Positions 54,490-63,645 of a stretch of 64,000 nt of DNA are shown one piece after another (the stretch's first letter is position 1; every line of letters starts with the position of its first letter). A program made the translations under genes and the position numbers. Origin of the DNA: Alkalihalobacterium alkalinitrilicum (lineage in GTDB: Bacteria > Bacillota > Bacilli > Bacillales > Bacillaceae_F); NCBI RefSeq assembly GCF_002019605.1, contig NZ_KV917368.1:1695958-1759957 (forward strand). The letters run 5' to 3'. The notes beneath the pieces are model-generated. The model saw nothing but the letters and a program-made list of their open reading frames with translations, was not told the DNA's origin and searched no databases.

Positions 54490-54795
54490 TTTTTATAAAT
54501 ACTAAAGTAGCTAAATGCGACAACTATATTGACAAACACCGTTATTCAAAAAGCATTATTGATAATAATCGATTACAATGATATTTCCAATGCTGTTATT
54601 AATAGTTAACAATAACTTAACAACAATCATAGGATGACAACAAAAAGACTGGCCGAAGGGATAACACTCTACGACCAATCAATGCGCTTTTCAATGCCCC
54701 ATTTAAATAAGCTAGAAAAAATCATATTAAATATCTATAAATGCTTTCCTCTTTTCTCAACTAGAATTATTAAATACAGAAACAGAAGAAGTATT
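54490..54795. other. Non-coding stretch between IS3 and maoC-like gene
   Basis: About 300 AT-rich nt. The only structure I can support is the terminator of the maoC-like gene listed next. Confidence 0.5.
54642..54680 (-). terminator. Terminator of the second maoC-like gene
   Basis: Minus strand GATTGGTCG pairs with CGGCCAGTC (two G-U pairs), followed by TTTTTGTTG, 115 nt after the stop. Confidence 0.7.
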
Positions 54796-55245
54796 TTAAT
54801 TCACCAACGTTGTGTTTCTTTTTACTAAACCTAATACCTCCATAGTTAATACTAGTTTACTATTCTGATTATATGTTTTTAACACTATTGTAAAATATCC
54901 CCTATCATGTTTTTTTGGGTGTTCCCTTTTTTCTATAATTTGTACTTCGACTCTTAATTCATCCTCGGGAAAAACAGGTGCAATAAATTTAACGTTTTCC
55001 ATACCAACTCCACCTATCACATCTTCACCAATTAAATCTAATTCAACCCATAACTTCCAAGAAATACTCAATGTATGCAGACCCGATGCTATAATACTAT
55101 TGAAGATTGTTTTTTTTGCCTTATGTTCATCAACGTGCATAAACTGTGGATCAAATTCTAATGCAAACTTATAAATGTTCTCTTTAGTTACTTTATAAGT
55201 TTGTGTTCTAAAAACCATCTCTGTAGAAAGTTTTTCAAACTTCAT
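54796..55245 (-). CDS. MaoC-like hot-dog dehydratase/hydratase (copy 2)
   Basis: 149 residues from ATG 55245 (GGAG 8 nt upstream). FALEFDPQFMHVDEHKAK and IIASGLHTLSISWKLW give the MaoC fold; strongly similar to 27702-28133. It has a sigma-54 promoter and is divergent from the second CBS-PAS activator, which likely controls it. Predicted to hydrate enoyl-CoA or act on a related thioester. Confidence 0.9.
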   Translation of the reverse strand: MKFEKLSTEMVFRTQTYKVTKENIYKFALEFDPQFMHVDEHKAKKTIFNSIIASGLHTLSISWKLWVELDLIGEDVIGGVGMENVKFIAPVFPEDELRVEVQIIEKREHPKKHDRGYFTIVLKTYNQNSKLVLTMEVLGLVKRNTTLVN

Positions 55246-55314
55246 ACTCATCACTCCATTCTTTAAAATATAATATACGACTTTTTGTTACATTTAGCGC
55301 CTATCATTAATAAA

Positions 55315-55331
55315 TGCAAAATACATACCAA
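55315..55331 (-). promoter_or_regulatory. Sigma-54 promoter of maoC-like copy 2
   Basis: Minus strand TTGGTATGTATTTTGCA, GG-N10-GC; predicted start near 55303, about 58 nt before the ATG. Confidence 0.82.
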
Positions 55332-55539
55332 ATTTTTCAAATACAAGATTTACCCATTGAAAATCAAATTGAATTCATCTCAATGATAATCAAGATAAAG
55401 ATAAATATAATGTAAATCCTAAATCATTGAATTTATGTTAAAAATTGATTACAATATAAATAATATAAGTCATTGTTCGCTTTTAAATTTCCGAAAATTT
55501 TGTATTTGCTAAATTTTCTAAAAAAAAGGGGTTACTAAT

Positions 55540-57684
55540 ATGCAGATTAAATACTTAATGATGAAAGAATTTAAAACTTGCAAACCCAATGATACCCTCG
55601 GATATGCATTGCAAATTTTCTCTAAAGTTAATACAAATATTATCCCTATAGTTAACGAGAATAGTATCTTATCTGGCCTACTTACTAAAAATAAAGTTAT
55701 ACAAGCTATGGCAAAGGGGGATTTACTTTCAAGTATAATTCATCCATACATAAACTATAATCCAATCTGTCTTTCCCCTGAATATACCGTTCTCGAAACT
55801 AGAAAAATTCTTTTAGACTATATGATTGGACATGCACCTGTTGTCAATGAAAAAAAGGAACCTATTGGTATTATTTCAACTTCTCAGATACTCTACGCTT
55901 ATGAAAAAACCTTCGATATGGTCCAATCTCAACTTAAGCTTTTGTTTGACAGCCTCCACTTTGGATTGTTTTCTGTTGATAAAGAAATGCGTATTACAGC
56001 CATGAATCCATTAGCAAAAAAAATTCTTAACAATAAACATTCATACGATGAAACTAATTACTTTACCGAGAATAAGGAGCTAATTGATCTAATAAAAACT
56101 ACCATTACTACAGAAAAAGAGCTACCTAGACGTAAGTTAAATGTAAGCGGATACAATTTATTGGTCCACTGCTACCCGTTAACGGAGCGCGAAAAACTAA
56201 TTGGTGCTATGGTAATCATGGATGATTTAACAAACATTGAAACTATTATAAAAGAACTACAAATTTCTAAGGAGTGGGAAGAAAAATTAAGGACCGTTGT
56301 AGAATTAGCCTATGATGCCATCGTTTTAGTAAATGAACAGGGAAATATCACGATGGCGAACAAAGGCTTTTGTGAATTGTTATCTGTTGATGAAAAAAAT
56401 ATAATAGGAACATCTATTTTAAAAAAAGAATACCCCGATTTATGTATACAAGATGTCCTTAGTACATCTGTTCCAATTAATGGAATAGCGAAAATCATAG
56501 ACTCCAAGCAATGTTTAATCACAAATTTACCGATTAAAGACAACGAAAAAGTCGTAGGTGCTGTTTGTAAAATTACATTCCGGGGCCTGAAACAACTTAA
56601 AGATGCACTTAATAAAGTGAGTCAACTTGAGAAAAAAGCAACTTATTACAAGCAGGAAATTAACGAAGTGAATGGGACGAAATATTCTTTTGCCGATATT
56701 ATAGGGAACTCCACCGTTATAGCTAAGGTAAAAAAGGAAGCAATGGCTGCCTCGCAAAGTCGTTCTACTGTTTTATTAATTGGCGAAAGCGGTACGGGAA
56801 AAGAACTTTTTGCACACGGTATTCATGCAGCCTCATCCCTACCAGGTGCTTTTATTAAGGTAAACTGTGCCGCAATCCCAGAAGAGTTATTAGAATCTGA
56901 ATTTTTCGGTTACGTTGAAGGTGCCTTTACTGGAGCAAAAAAAGGAGGGAAAAAGGGGAAATTTGAACTAGCTCAAAACGGAACGTTGTTCTTGGATGAA
57001 ATAGGTGATATGCCATTAAATTTGCAGACAAAGTTATTGAGAGTCCTTCAAGAAAAAGAACTCGAGCCGATTGGTAGCAATCAAACAATCCAATTAAACA
57101 CTAGAATCATAGCTGCCACAAATCAAGACCTAGAAAAAATGGTAAAGTCTGGCGATTTCCGAGAGGACCTATATTACCGACTCAATATTTTACAAATAAA
57201 CATCCCCTCTTTACGAGAAAGAAAAGAGGACATACCAGATATAGTAAACTTTATAATTAAACTTTTGAATCAAGCTGGTTTTGATGTAAATGACGTTACT
57301 CCTTCGACAATGTCCATAATTTTAAATTATAATTGGCCTGGAAATATAAGAGAATTACAAAATGTTTTAGAACGGGCAGCTAATTTGACAATGGATAGTT
57401 ATATCGATATTCCTCAATTACCAGAGTATATTTTTAGCCATCAAGTTGACCATGATAATGTTGTGCATCAAACTAATCAAAGTAAACTACATTTAGAAAC
57501 ATTACCGATCACAGAAGAGCCTCGTTTTGAGTACAGAAAGAATGTTAACGCTAAAGAGAGAGAATTAATCATTGCAGCATTACACCAAGCAAATGGTAAT
57601 AAAAGTGCTGCTAGTAAAATATTAGGGATAAGTAGGCCTTGGTTATACGAAAAAATTAAAAAATATAATATAAATTTCGGGTAA
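55540..57684 (+). CDS. Sigma-54 activator with N-terminal CBS pair and PAS sensors (copy 2)
   Basis: 714 residues, AAGGGG site. Same order as copy 1: CBS pair (IKYLMMKEFKTCKPNDTL, IGHAPVVNEKKEPIGIISTSQILYA), PAS-like regions (LFSVDKEMRITAMNPLAKKI; YDAIVLVNEQGNITMANKGFC), AAA+ with GESGTGKE near 415, GAFTGA near 463, FLDEIGDMP, and HTH SAASKILGISRPWLYEKIKKY. About two thirds of the protein is very close to copy 1, but the sensor parts differ more, so effectors may differ. Divergent from maoC-like copy 2. Confidence 0.93.
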   Translation: MQIKYLMMKEFKTCKPNDTLGYALQIFSKVNTNIIPIVNENSILSGLLTKNKVIQAMAKGDLLSSIIHPYINYNPICLSPEYTVLETRKILLDYMIGHAPVVNEKKEPIGIISTSQILYAYEKTFDMVQSQLKLLFDSLHFGLFSVDKEMRITAMNPLAKKILNNKHSYDETNYFTENKELIDLIKTTITTEKELPRRKLNVSGYNLLVHCYPLTEREKLIGAMVIMDDLTNIETIIKELQISKEWEEKLRTVVELAYDAIVLVNEQGNITMANKGFCELLSVDEKNIIGTSILKKEYPDLCIQDVLSTSVPINGIAKIIDSKQCLITNLPIKDNEKVVGAVCKITFRGLKQLKDALNKVSQLEKKATYYKQEINEVNGTKYSFADIIGNSTVIAKVKKEAMAASQSRSTVLLIGESGTGKELFAHGIHAASSLPGAFIKVNCAAIPEELLESEFFGYVEGAFTGAKKGGKKGKFELAQNGTLFLDEIGDMPLNLQTKLLRVLQEKELEPIGSNQTIQLNTRIIAATNQDLEKMVKSGDFREDLYYRLNILQINIPSLRERKEDIPDIVNFIIKLLNQAGFDVNDVTPSTMSIILNYNWPGNIRELQNVLERAANLTMDSYIDIPQLPEYIFSHQVDHDNVVHQTNQSKLHLETLPITEEPRFEYRKNVNAKERELIIAALHQANGNKSAASKILGISRPWLYEKIKKYNINFG

Positions 57685-57845
57685 CTGATTAAATATATAT
57701 TCATCCAAATAACGTGTCTTTTTGGATGAGAAACTTAGGATAAGGCTCTTAATAAAGGTAAAGGTAATGAAACGTTGATGGTTAATCTTTTATAATTAAA
57801 CTTTGAGAGGAATTCAAATGAGTTCTAACCTTAAAAAATGAACAA

Positions 57846-57864
57846 GGCTGACAATAAGTCAGCC
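57846..57864 (-). terminator. Terminator of iron-ADH copy 2
   Basis: GGCTGAC-AATAA(minus TTATT)-GTCAGCC; minus tail TTGTTCATTTTTT. 25 nt past the stop. Confidence 0.75.
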
Positions 57865-57888
57865 TCTCTTCACTCTCAGTTTGCTCTC

Positions 57889-59076
57889 CTACCAGGCTTT
57901 TTCTAATGTTGCTACTAACCCTTCCTCTAGATTAGAGATTTGCAATAGTGAGTGATTCTTTTCACTATTAACTTCCAAAACAATATTATTGACTACGTTA
58001 GATAAGCTTTCTTTTGTTACATTAAAGTCCCTTAACTGATTCGGGATATTTAACTTCTTAACCAGTTCCCTAACTGAAGTTGCTGCTTTGATCGCTTTCT
58101 CTTCATTACTAATCCCTATATCTTTTGTTACATCTACCTCAAATAATGCATTGTAAATTTTCGCTTGCTCGTTTAACGTTATTGGTTGAAGAAATTCCAT
58201 TACGTTCGGAAGCATAATTGCTGATGTTATTCCATGAGGTATGTTGTAAAATGAACCCAGTTGGTGACCAATCATATGAGATAAACCCATCTTAATGTTT
58301 ACATTAGAAAATAACGACATCCAAGCTCCTAATTGGCATTTCATGCGATAGTCTAAATTGCCTGGATTTTCTAAAGATAATGGTAAATAAACAAACAAGT
58401 ATTTTAGCGCTTCTAATGCCAATGCTTGATTAATAGGGTTATCTAGAGGCGAGTAAATCGTTTCCACAGCATGATCTATAGCTCTTATACCAGTACTAAC
58501 CCAGAAATTGATAGGCGTCTCCAAACTAAAACTAGGATCTAAAAACACTTGCTGTGGGGTCAAAGACTTATGCGATAATACATATTTCATTCCTTGGTGA
58601 CTAAGCCCAGCAATACTAGTAAACTCAGCAGCAGATAAAGTTGTTGGAATAGAAAAATGAGGGATTAGGATCTCTATTTTTTCAAAAGAATGAGCTTGAG
58701 ACCCATTCAACGCATTGGAAAGTAAATCATCTACTAAGCTTATATCTGTTGAAAGCATTAATGATAATATTTTCGCTGTATCTATTGAACTTCCACCGCC
58801 GAGGCTAACGATTAAATCTGGAGAAAATGTTCTAATTTCTTTTAAACGATTAAATAATGTTTTTACAGGCACATGCTGTTTCGATTCGTGAACAAAAACT
58901 TGAAAGTGTTTGAGAGTTTTTAAAAGACTATGATATAAGTCCTTATTTATTAAGCTATGAGTAGATACAACTAATAATTTTTTTGCTTGATATTTATTAA
59001 TCTTTTCTACTAAATGATTGTTCACTACATTTTGACCATACCATATTTTTTCAAAAGGTAAATTTTGATAGAGCAT
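57889..59076 (-). CDS. Iron-containing (type III) alcohol dehydrogenase (copy 2)
   Basis: 395 residues, GAGGGTG site. GGGSSIDTAKI near 95, metal-site stretches RAIDHAVETIYSPLDNPINQALALEAL and GLSHMIGHQLGSFYNIPHGITSAIMLPNVMEF. Close paralog of 43551-44732. Upstream lies a remnant of a nitronate monooxygenase gene, so this was once the same two-gene pair. Terminator follows. Confidence 0.9.
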   Translation of the reverse strand: MLYQNLPFEKIWYGQNVVNNHLVEKINKYQAKKLLVVSTHSLINKDLYHSLLKTLKHFQVFVHESKQHVPVKTLFNRLKEIRTFSPDLIVSLGGGSSIDTAKILSLMLSTDISLVDDLLSNALNGSQAHSFEKIEILIPHFSIPTTLSAAEFTSIAGLSHQGMKYVLSHKSLTPQQVFLDPSFSLETPINFWVSTGIRAIDHAVETIYSPLDNPINQALALEALKYLFVYLPLSLENPGNLDYRMKCQLGAWMSLFSNVNIKMGLSHMIGHQLGSFYNIPHGITSAIMLPNVMEFLQPITLNEQAKIYNALFEVDVTKDIGISNEEKAIKAATSVRELVKKLNIPNQLRDFNVTKESLSNVVNNIVLEVNSEKNHSLLQISNLEEGLVATLEKAW

Positions 59077-59226
59077 TTTTACCTACACCCTCTCACTAAT
59101 TACAGATTCAATCTTTAAAACTAAAATCAAAGACAATCCTTTTCAACCTTACAAAATACCATAATTAAGAATAGATTATATGTAAGATTGTTGACCTATC
59201 ATTTCATTTACAAGTTAAAAAAAAAT

Positions 59227-59440
59227 TTAAATGACTAATATCATATTTGCATCTGCAATAATTTGTTTAACAACTTCTGTTGCACTTAACTCCTCACTTA
59301 TAATTCTTGCTACCTGTCCTGCCCCCATGTACCCATTTTCGATATCTCCATCTATCGCAGCACGTTTATTATTGACTCCTTTTAACATAGGGAAATCAAA
59401 TGCTTTAAAAGTTACTTTACTTTTTTATTCAATGAGATGT
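59227..59440 (-). pseudogene. Nitronate monooxygenase, C-terminal remnant
   Basis: About 65 codons, FPMLKGVNNKRAAIDGDIENGYMGAGQVARIISEELSATEVVKQIIADA, matching the end of the protein at 42549 (LAMFDGDIQSGFMSCGQVASLIDELESAETIVKQM). The rest is gone and a different pseudogene abuts. Confidence 0.8.
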
Positions 59441-59526
59441 TAATTCTTCATCCGTATCCTCTTATGGTTTACTTCAGTGGTATGCCCATGACAGCCTGAG
59501 CTAAACTCGTAGGATTATTTATAGCT

Positions 59527-60607
59527 CTAATGAACCTTCTGCTCTAAACCTTTCCAATACTTTTCCGCTACATGTCCTTTATTATCCATATAACCCATGT
59601 CTCCTGATTTCCAAAAACCACCTTCTGTAAATCCTTCGGCAGTTTCCTTTGGAGCCTTATGGTATCTTTTAATAACTGATGCCCCTCGAATCCATATTTC
59701 TCCAGTTTGACCTGAAGCTACATCATTACCTTGTTCATCGACAATTCGAATTTCTACACCAGGGACCGGTTTTCCAGCTGAAGATAGTCTTGTTCGATCT
59801 TCGTCAGTATTAATAATATGATCAGATTTTCCAAGCATCGTAATTAAGGGCCAAGCCTCTGTTGCTCCATACCCTTGCACAAAAATGTTACCCATTTTAT
59901 TTTGAAGATTTTCTAGTTTCGCGGGACTCATAGGAGACGCACCATAAAATACTACACTTAAACTGCTTAAATTATACTTTTTTTCTAAACCGAGATCGAC
60001 TAAATATATAGTAGAGTAGGGACAATTGATTGAGCCCAACAAAAAAGTTACGGTAAAGAATATACAGCACAATTTCCTCTTCCCGTTGTACTGCCAGTAA
60101 ATCTATATAGAGTTATATGTTCATCTAGGTCATATTCGACGTTTGTTTCAGCGTCGCTTGCTTCTTTAATCAAGTCCCAAAAATAATGAACCCCTTCTCT
60201 CTGTTCGCTTGTTTTATCCATACAAACAATTTCAATCTTTCTATCTCTTAAAGATTTAAAGTAATTTTCTTTTTCTAATATTTCATTTTCAATAAATATT
60301 AACTTTGGGTTTAGATAATCTAGCTGATACATATGTTCTTCATATGAATCCCTGTAATTAAACATAAACCTGCAGCATTCGATTTTGACATCCATAGGCT
60401 GAACAAGCTATTATTATCATTTTCTAGCAAATTGGCAAACACATCACCTGTTTTTAAACCAAATTTATCTTTCAACATATTACAAATTTTGTTTGTGAGT
60501 AAGTGTAATTCGATGAATGTAAAACTTCTATTTCTTTCTACATTTACAAGGGCGGTTTTTCCAGAAAAATGTTGTGCTGTCTGTAGCATAAGTCTTCCAA
60601 AATTAAC
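59527..60607 (-). pseudogene. Acyl-CoA ligase, deleted copy of 61952-63535
   Basis: Start MVNFGRLMLQTAQHFSGKTALVNVERNRSFTF and most blocks match the intact ligase downstream. A frameshift near 60370, a deletion of about 70 codons after LYRFTGSTTGRG (near 60060) and a second deletion of about 100 codons after SGDMGYMD (near 59565), fused to EKYWKGLEQKVH, make it non-functional. It arose by tandem duplication with the NPD-ligase pair. Confidence 0.88.
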
Positions 60608-60827
60608 CATCATAAAATTTTTAATCCCTTCCATTAATTTGTTGTAAACCATCTCATATTGGTATACAATATCATCGCAAGAATCGTGCCATCCCCTTTT
60701 TAAAGGAAAACAACTATACAAAGCAGCACATTACATTCATTTATTTGAATTTCCGTACTATTTTGTTAATAAAAATTATCATATATGTTAACTAAACTGT
60801 CTAGAATCACTGTTTTTCTCTGGGATA

Positions 60828-61835
60828 TCAATTTACGTCCAAACAAGAGATCGTTTTTAATCGTTTCATTGTTCTTTCTGCTTCCTTTACTAGCTTGTTA
60901 AATACTTCTTGTACAGATTCAACTTTTGAAATTAAACCAACCCCTTGTCCCATCGATAAAACACCTTTCTTCAAATTCCCAGTATTTAAAAGTTCTCGAT
61001 AGGCCTCCCCGCCGATAATGGGTAATAATTCTTCAATTCCTGCATTTCTCGCTTCTAACTCCAGAACTTTATCTGTTGTCGACGTTCGAATTACACGGGC
61101 GGTATTTCGTATCGATTTTTCAATTAAAACGGTATCTGTTTCTTTGCTATTTATGAAAGCATTTTTTACCTCAAGAGGTGCCTCACATTCCTCCGTTGCG
61201 ACAAACCTGGTCCCCATTTGCACCGCTTCAGCCCCTAAAGATAGTGCTGCAATGATTCCTCTACCATCTGAAATCCCGCCTGCAGCTATTACAGGAATGC
61301 TAAGCTCATCAACAGCTCTTGGAGTTAAGGCAATTGTACCCACTTCATCTAACCCTGGATGTCCCCCACATTCTACCCCAACGATAACAACACCATCTAA
61401 ACCCATTTGTTCAGATTTTATAGCGTATTTAACGGATGGGACGACATGGATACAAATGATCCCTACTGACTTTAGTAACGGAAGATATGGTTTGGGACTA
61501 CGGCCGGCGGTAAAAACAATCTTAATATTTTCCTCAACACAAGCATCGACGTATTCATCCATCTTTTTGCGCAATCCAATAGCAATGTTAACTCCAAATG
61601 GTTTATCTGTTAACGATCTAGTTTCATGAATTCCTTTTATAAATTCGATTTTTGTATCGTAGCAACCAGCCGTTAAGAGACCTAACCCTCCAGCATTTGA
61701 AACAGCTGCTGCTAATTTGGGAAATCCTAACATATGCAGTCCGCCTTGAATGATGGGATATTCAATATTAAACATGTCTGTTATTTTTGTTCTAAACAAT
61801 AATGGAAACCCCCTATCCGTTTGGTAACTATTCAT
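60828..61835 (-). CDS. Nitronate monooxygenase-family flavoprotein (copy 2)
   Basis: About 335 residues. PIIQGGLHMLGFPKLAAAVSNAGGLGLLTAG, VECGGHPGLDEVG, IPVIAAGGISDGRGIIAALSLGAEAVQMGTRFVATEECEA: the FMN-binding NPD motifs. Start uncertain: ATG 61835 or an upstream TTG at 61862; neither has an ideal site. More distant from 42549 than the other duplicate pairs. Located between two ligase genes (one dead) on the same strand. Confidence 0.85.
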   Translation of the reverse strand: MNSYQTDRGFPLLFRTKITDMFNIEYPIIQGGLHMLGFPKLAAAVSNAGGLGLLTAGCYDTKIEFIKGIHETRSLTDKPFGVNIAIGLRKKMDEYVDACVEENIKIVFTAGRSPKPYLPLLKSVGIICIHVVPSVKYAIKSEQMGLDGVVIVGVECGGHPGLDEVGTIALTPRAVDELSIPVIAAGGISDGRGIIAALSLGAEAVQMGTRFVATEECEAPLEVKNAFINSKETDTVLIEKSIRNTARVIRTSTTDKVLELEARNAGIEELLPIIGGEAYRELLNTGNLKKGVLSMGQGVGLISKVESVQEVFNKLVKEAERTMKRLKTISCLDVN

Positions 61836-61951
61836 ACAGACACACATTCCCCTGCTTTTCAAATTGAAGGGCTTACAGAACCACCAAACTGCAAATAGTT
61901 ATAATGATTCTGTTTCCCCATATTTGTATTATTGGATGCTCAAAGATCTAC

Positions 61952-63535
61952 TTAATGAACTTTTCGCTCTAACCCTTGCCAATATTTCTCCCTTACTTTT
62001 CGCCGTAAAACTTTCCCTACTGCACTCAAAGGAAGTTCATTGACAAAGTGTATTGATTTGGGTACTTTATATTTACCAATTTTGTTTTTGGTAAAATGAA
62101 TTAATTCTTCCTCACTTACATAAGAGCCATTCTTTAAGATCACTTCTGCATGCACAGCTTCACCCCAACTTTCATGAGGAACACCAATAACTACGGATTG
62201 CTGCACGGCTGGATGGGAATTTAAAGCATTTTCAACTTCTATTGCATAAACATTGAAACCACCTGTAATGATCATATCCTTCTTACGATCAACAAGAAAG
62301 ATATAAGCATTTTCATCCATATACCCCATATCACCTGATTTCCAAAATCCTTCCTTTGTAAAACTCGATGCAGTTTCCTCTGGCGCCTTGTAATATCCTT
62401 TAATTACACAGGCTCCTCTTATCCAAATTTCACCATTTGATCCTTTCGTGACATCATCACCGTTATCATCAACAATCCTTACTTCAACACCAGGAACAAC
62501 CTTTCCAGTAGAAGAAAGTCTTTTTCTATCTTTATCATTCTTTACTATATGGTCTGATTTTCCAAGCATGATAACGATTGGCCAGGCTTCTGTTGCACCA
62601 TATACTTGGACAAATATATGCCCAAACTTATTGTGAAGGTTTTCCAATTTTGTAGGACTCATTGGAGACGCACCATAAAAAACAAGATTCAAACTACTGA
62701 GATCATACTTTTTCTCTAACCCTAAATCTACCAAATGATAGAGTAAAGTTGGCACAACAAAAGTAGAGGTAATATTATAATTTTGAACAACTTCACTAAA
62801 ATGGTTAAGATCAGGAAGATTTATAGTATAATGTGTTCCCCCTTTAAAATGGACGGGTAAAACAAATAACGCACTTGCATGTGACATAGGAGTGATATGA
62901 AGATATCTAATTTCACTGTCTATTAAATTTTCGTGAAAACCGTAAATTTGGTTAACACCTGCTAGGAAATTTCGTAGTGTATATGCAGCACATTTCCCTC
63001 TCCCAGTTGTTCCACCTGTAAATCGATAAAGAGTTATGTGCTCGTCAATATCATATTCTATATCGGTTTCAGCATCACTTGCCTCTTCAATAAGATCCCA
63101 AAAATAGTGTACACCTTCTAGTTTTTCCGTTGGATTATCCATACAGACAAGTTCAATTTTTCGTTGTCGCAGCGATTTATAATAATTTTCTTTTTCTAAA
63201 ATTTCATTTTCAACAAACACCAGCTTCGGATTTAGGTAATCGATTTGGTAAAAGTGTTCATCATAAGAATCTCGGTAATTGAACCATAGTCCACTTACAT
63301 CGGATTTTGCCATCCATAAACTAAATAAACTATTATTATCATTTTCTAAGAGGTTTCCATAAACATCACCCGTTCTTAACCCGAAACGTTTTCTTAGCAT
63401 ATTGGAAATTTTATTTGTTAGTAAATGTAATTCTTTAAATGTAAAACTTCTCTGTCTTTCTACGTTAACGAGCGCGGTTTTATCAGAAAATTGTTGTGCT
63501 GTTTGCAACAATAGTCTACCATAGTTAATTTGCAT
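61952..63535 (-). CDS. Acyl-CoA ligase (AMP-forming)
   Basis: 527 residues, GAGGAG site. A3 YRFTGGTTGRGKCAAYT is unusual: it reads TGGTTGRGK where most have SGTTGxPKG. A5 YGATEAWP, A7/A8 SGDMGYMDENAYIFLVDRKKDMIITGGFNVYAIE, A10 SAVGKVLRRK. Activates an acid to CoA. Followed by the NPD gene (116 nt) and preceded by a solute-binding gene, so uptake and activation are adjacent. Confidence 0.9.
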   Translation of the reverse strand: MQINYGRLLLQTAQQFSDKTALVNVERQRSFTFKELHLLTNKISNMLRKRFGLRTGDVYGNLLENDNNSLFSLWMAKSDVSGLWFNYRDSYDEHFYQIDYLNPKLVFVENEILEKENYYKSLRQRKIELVCMDNPTEKLEGVHYFWDLIEEASDAETDIEYDIDEHITLYRFTGGTTGRGKCAAYTLRNFLAGVNQIYGFHENLIDSEIRYLHITPMSHASALFVLPVHFKGGTHYTINLPDLNHFSEVVQNYNITSTFVVPTLLYHLVDLGLEKKYDLSSLNLVFYGASPMSPTKLENLHNKFGHIFVQVYGATEAWPIVIMLGKSDHIVKNDKDRKRLSSTGKVVPGVEVRIVDDNGDDVTKGSNGEIWIRGACVIKGYYKAPEETASSFTKEGFWKSGDMGYMDENAYIFLVDRKKDMIITGGFNVYAIEVENALNSHPAVQQSVVIGVPHESWGEAVHAEVILKNGSYVSEEELIHFTKNKIGKYKVPKSIHFVNELPLSAVGKVLRRKVREKYWQGLERKVH

Positions 63536-63645
63536 AATAGTTATCTCCTCTCTTGGTCTTTTCGATGTTTCCTAAAACTATATAGGATTGATTTTTATTC
63601 ATTATAATGGGAAAACCATAGATAGATTTTCCCATTCCATAATAA

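Noticed and set aside
54402-54581. Short plus-strand open frame after the IS3 hairpin
   Set aside because: It covers the IS3 terminal hairpin and lacks a ribosome site; no homology.
61018-61629. Plus-strand open frame of 203 codons in the NPD gene
   Set aside because: Antisense shadow of a motif-bearing gene; no ribosome site.
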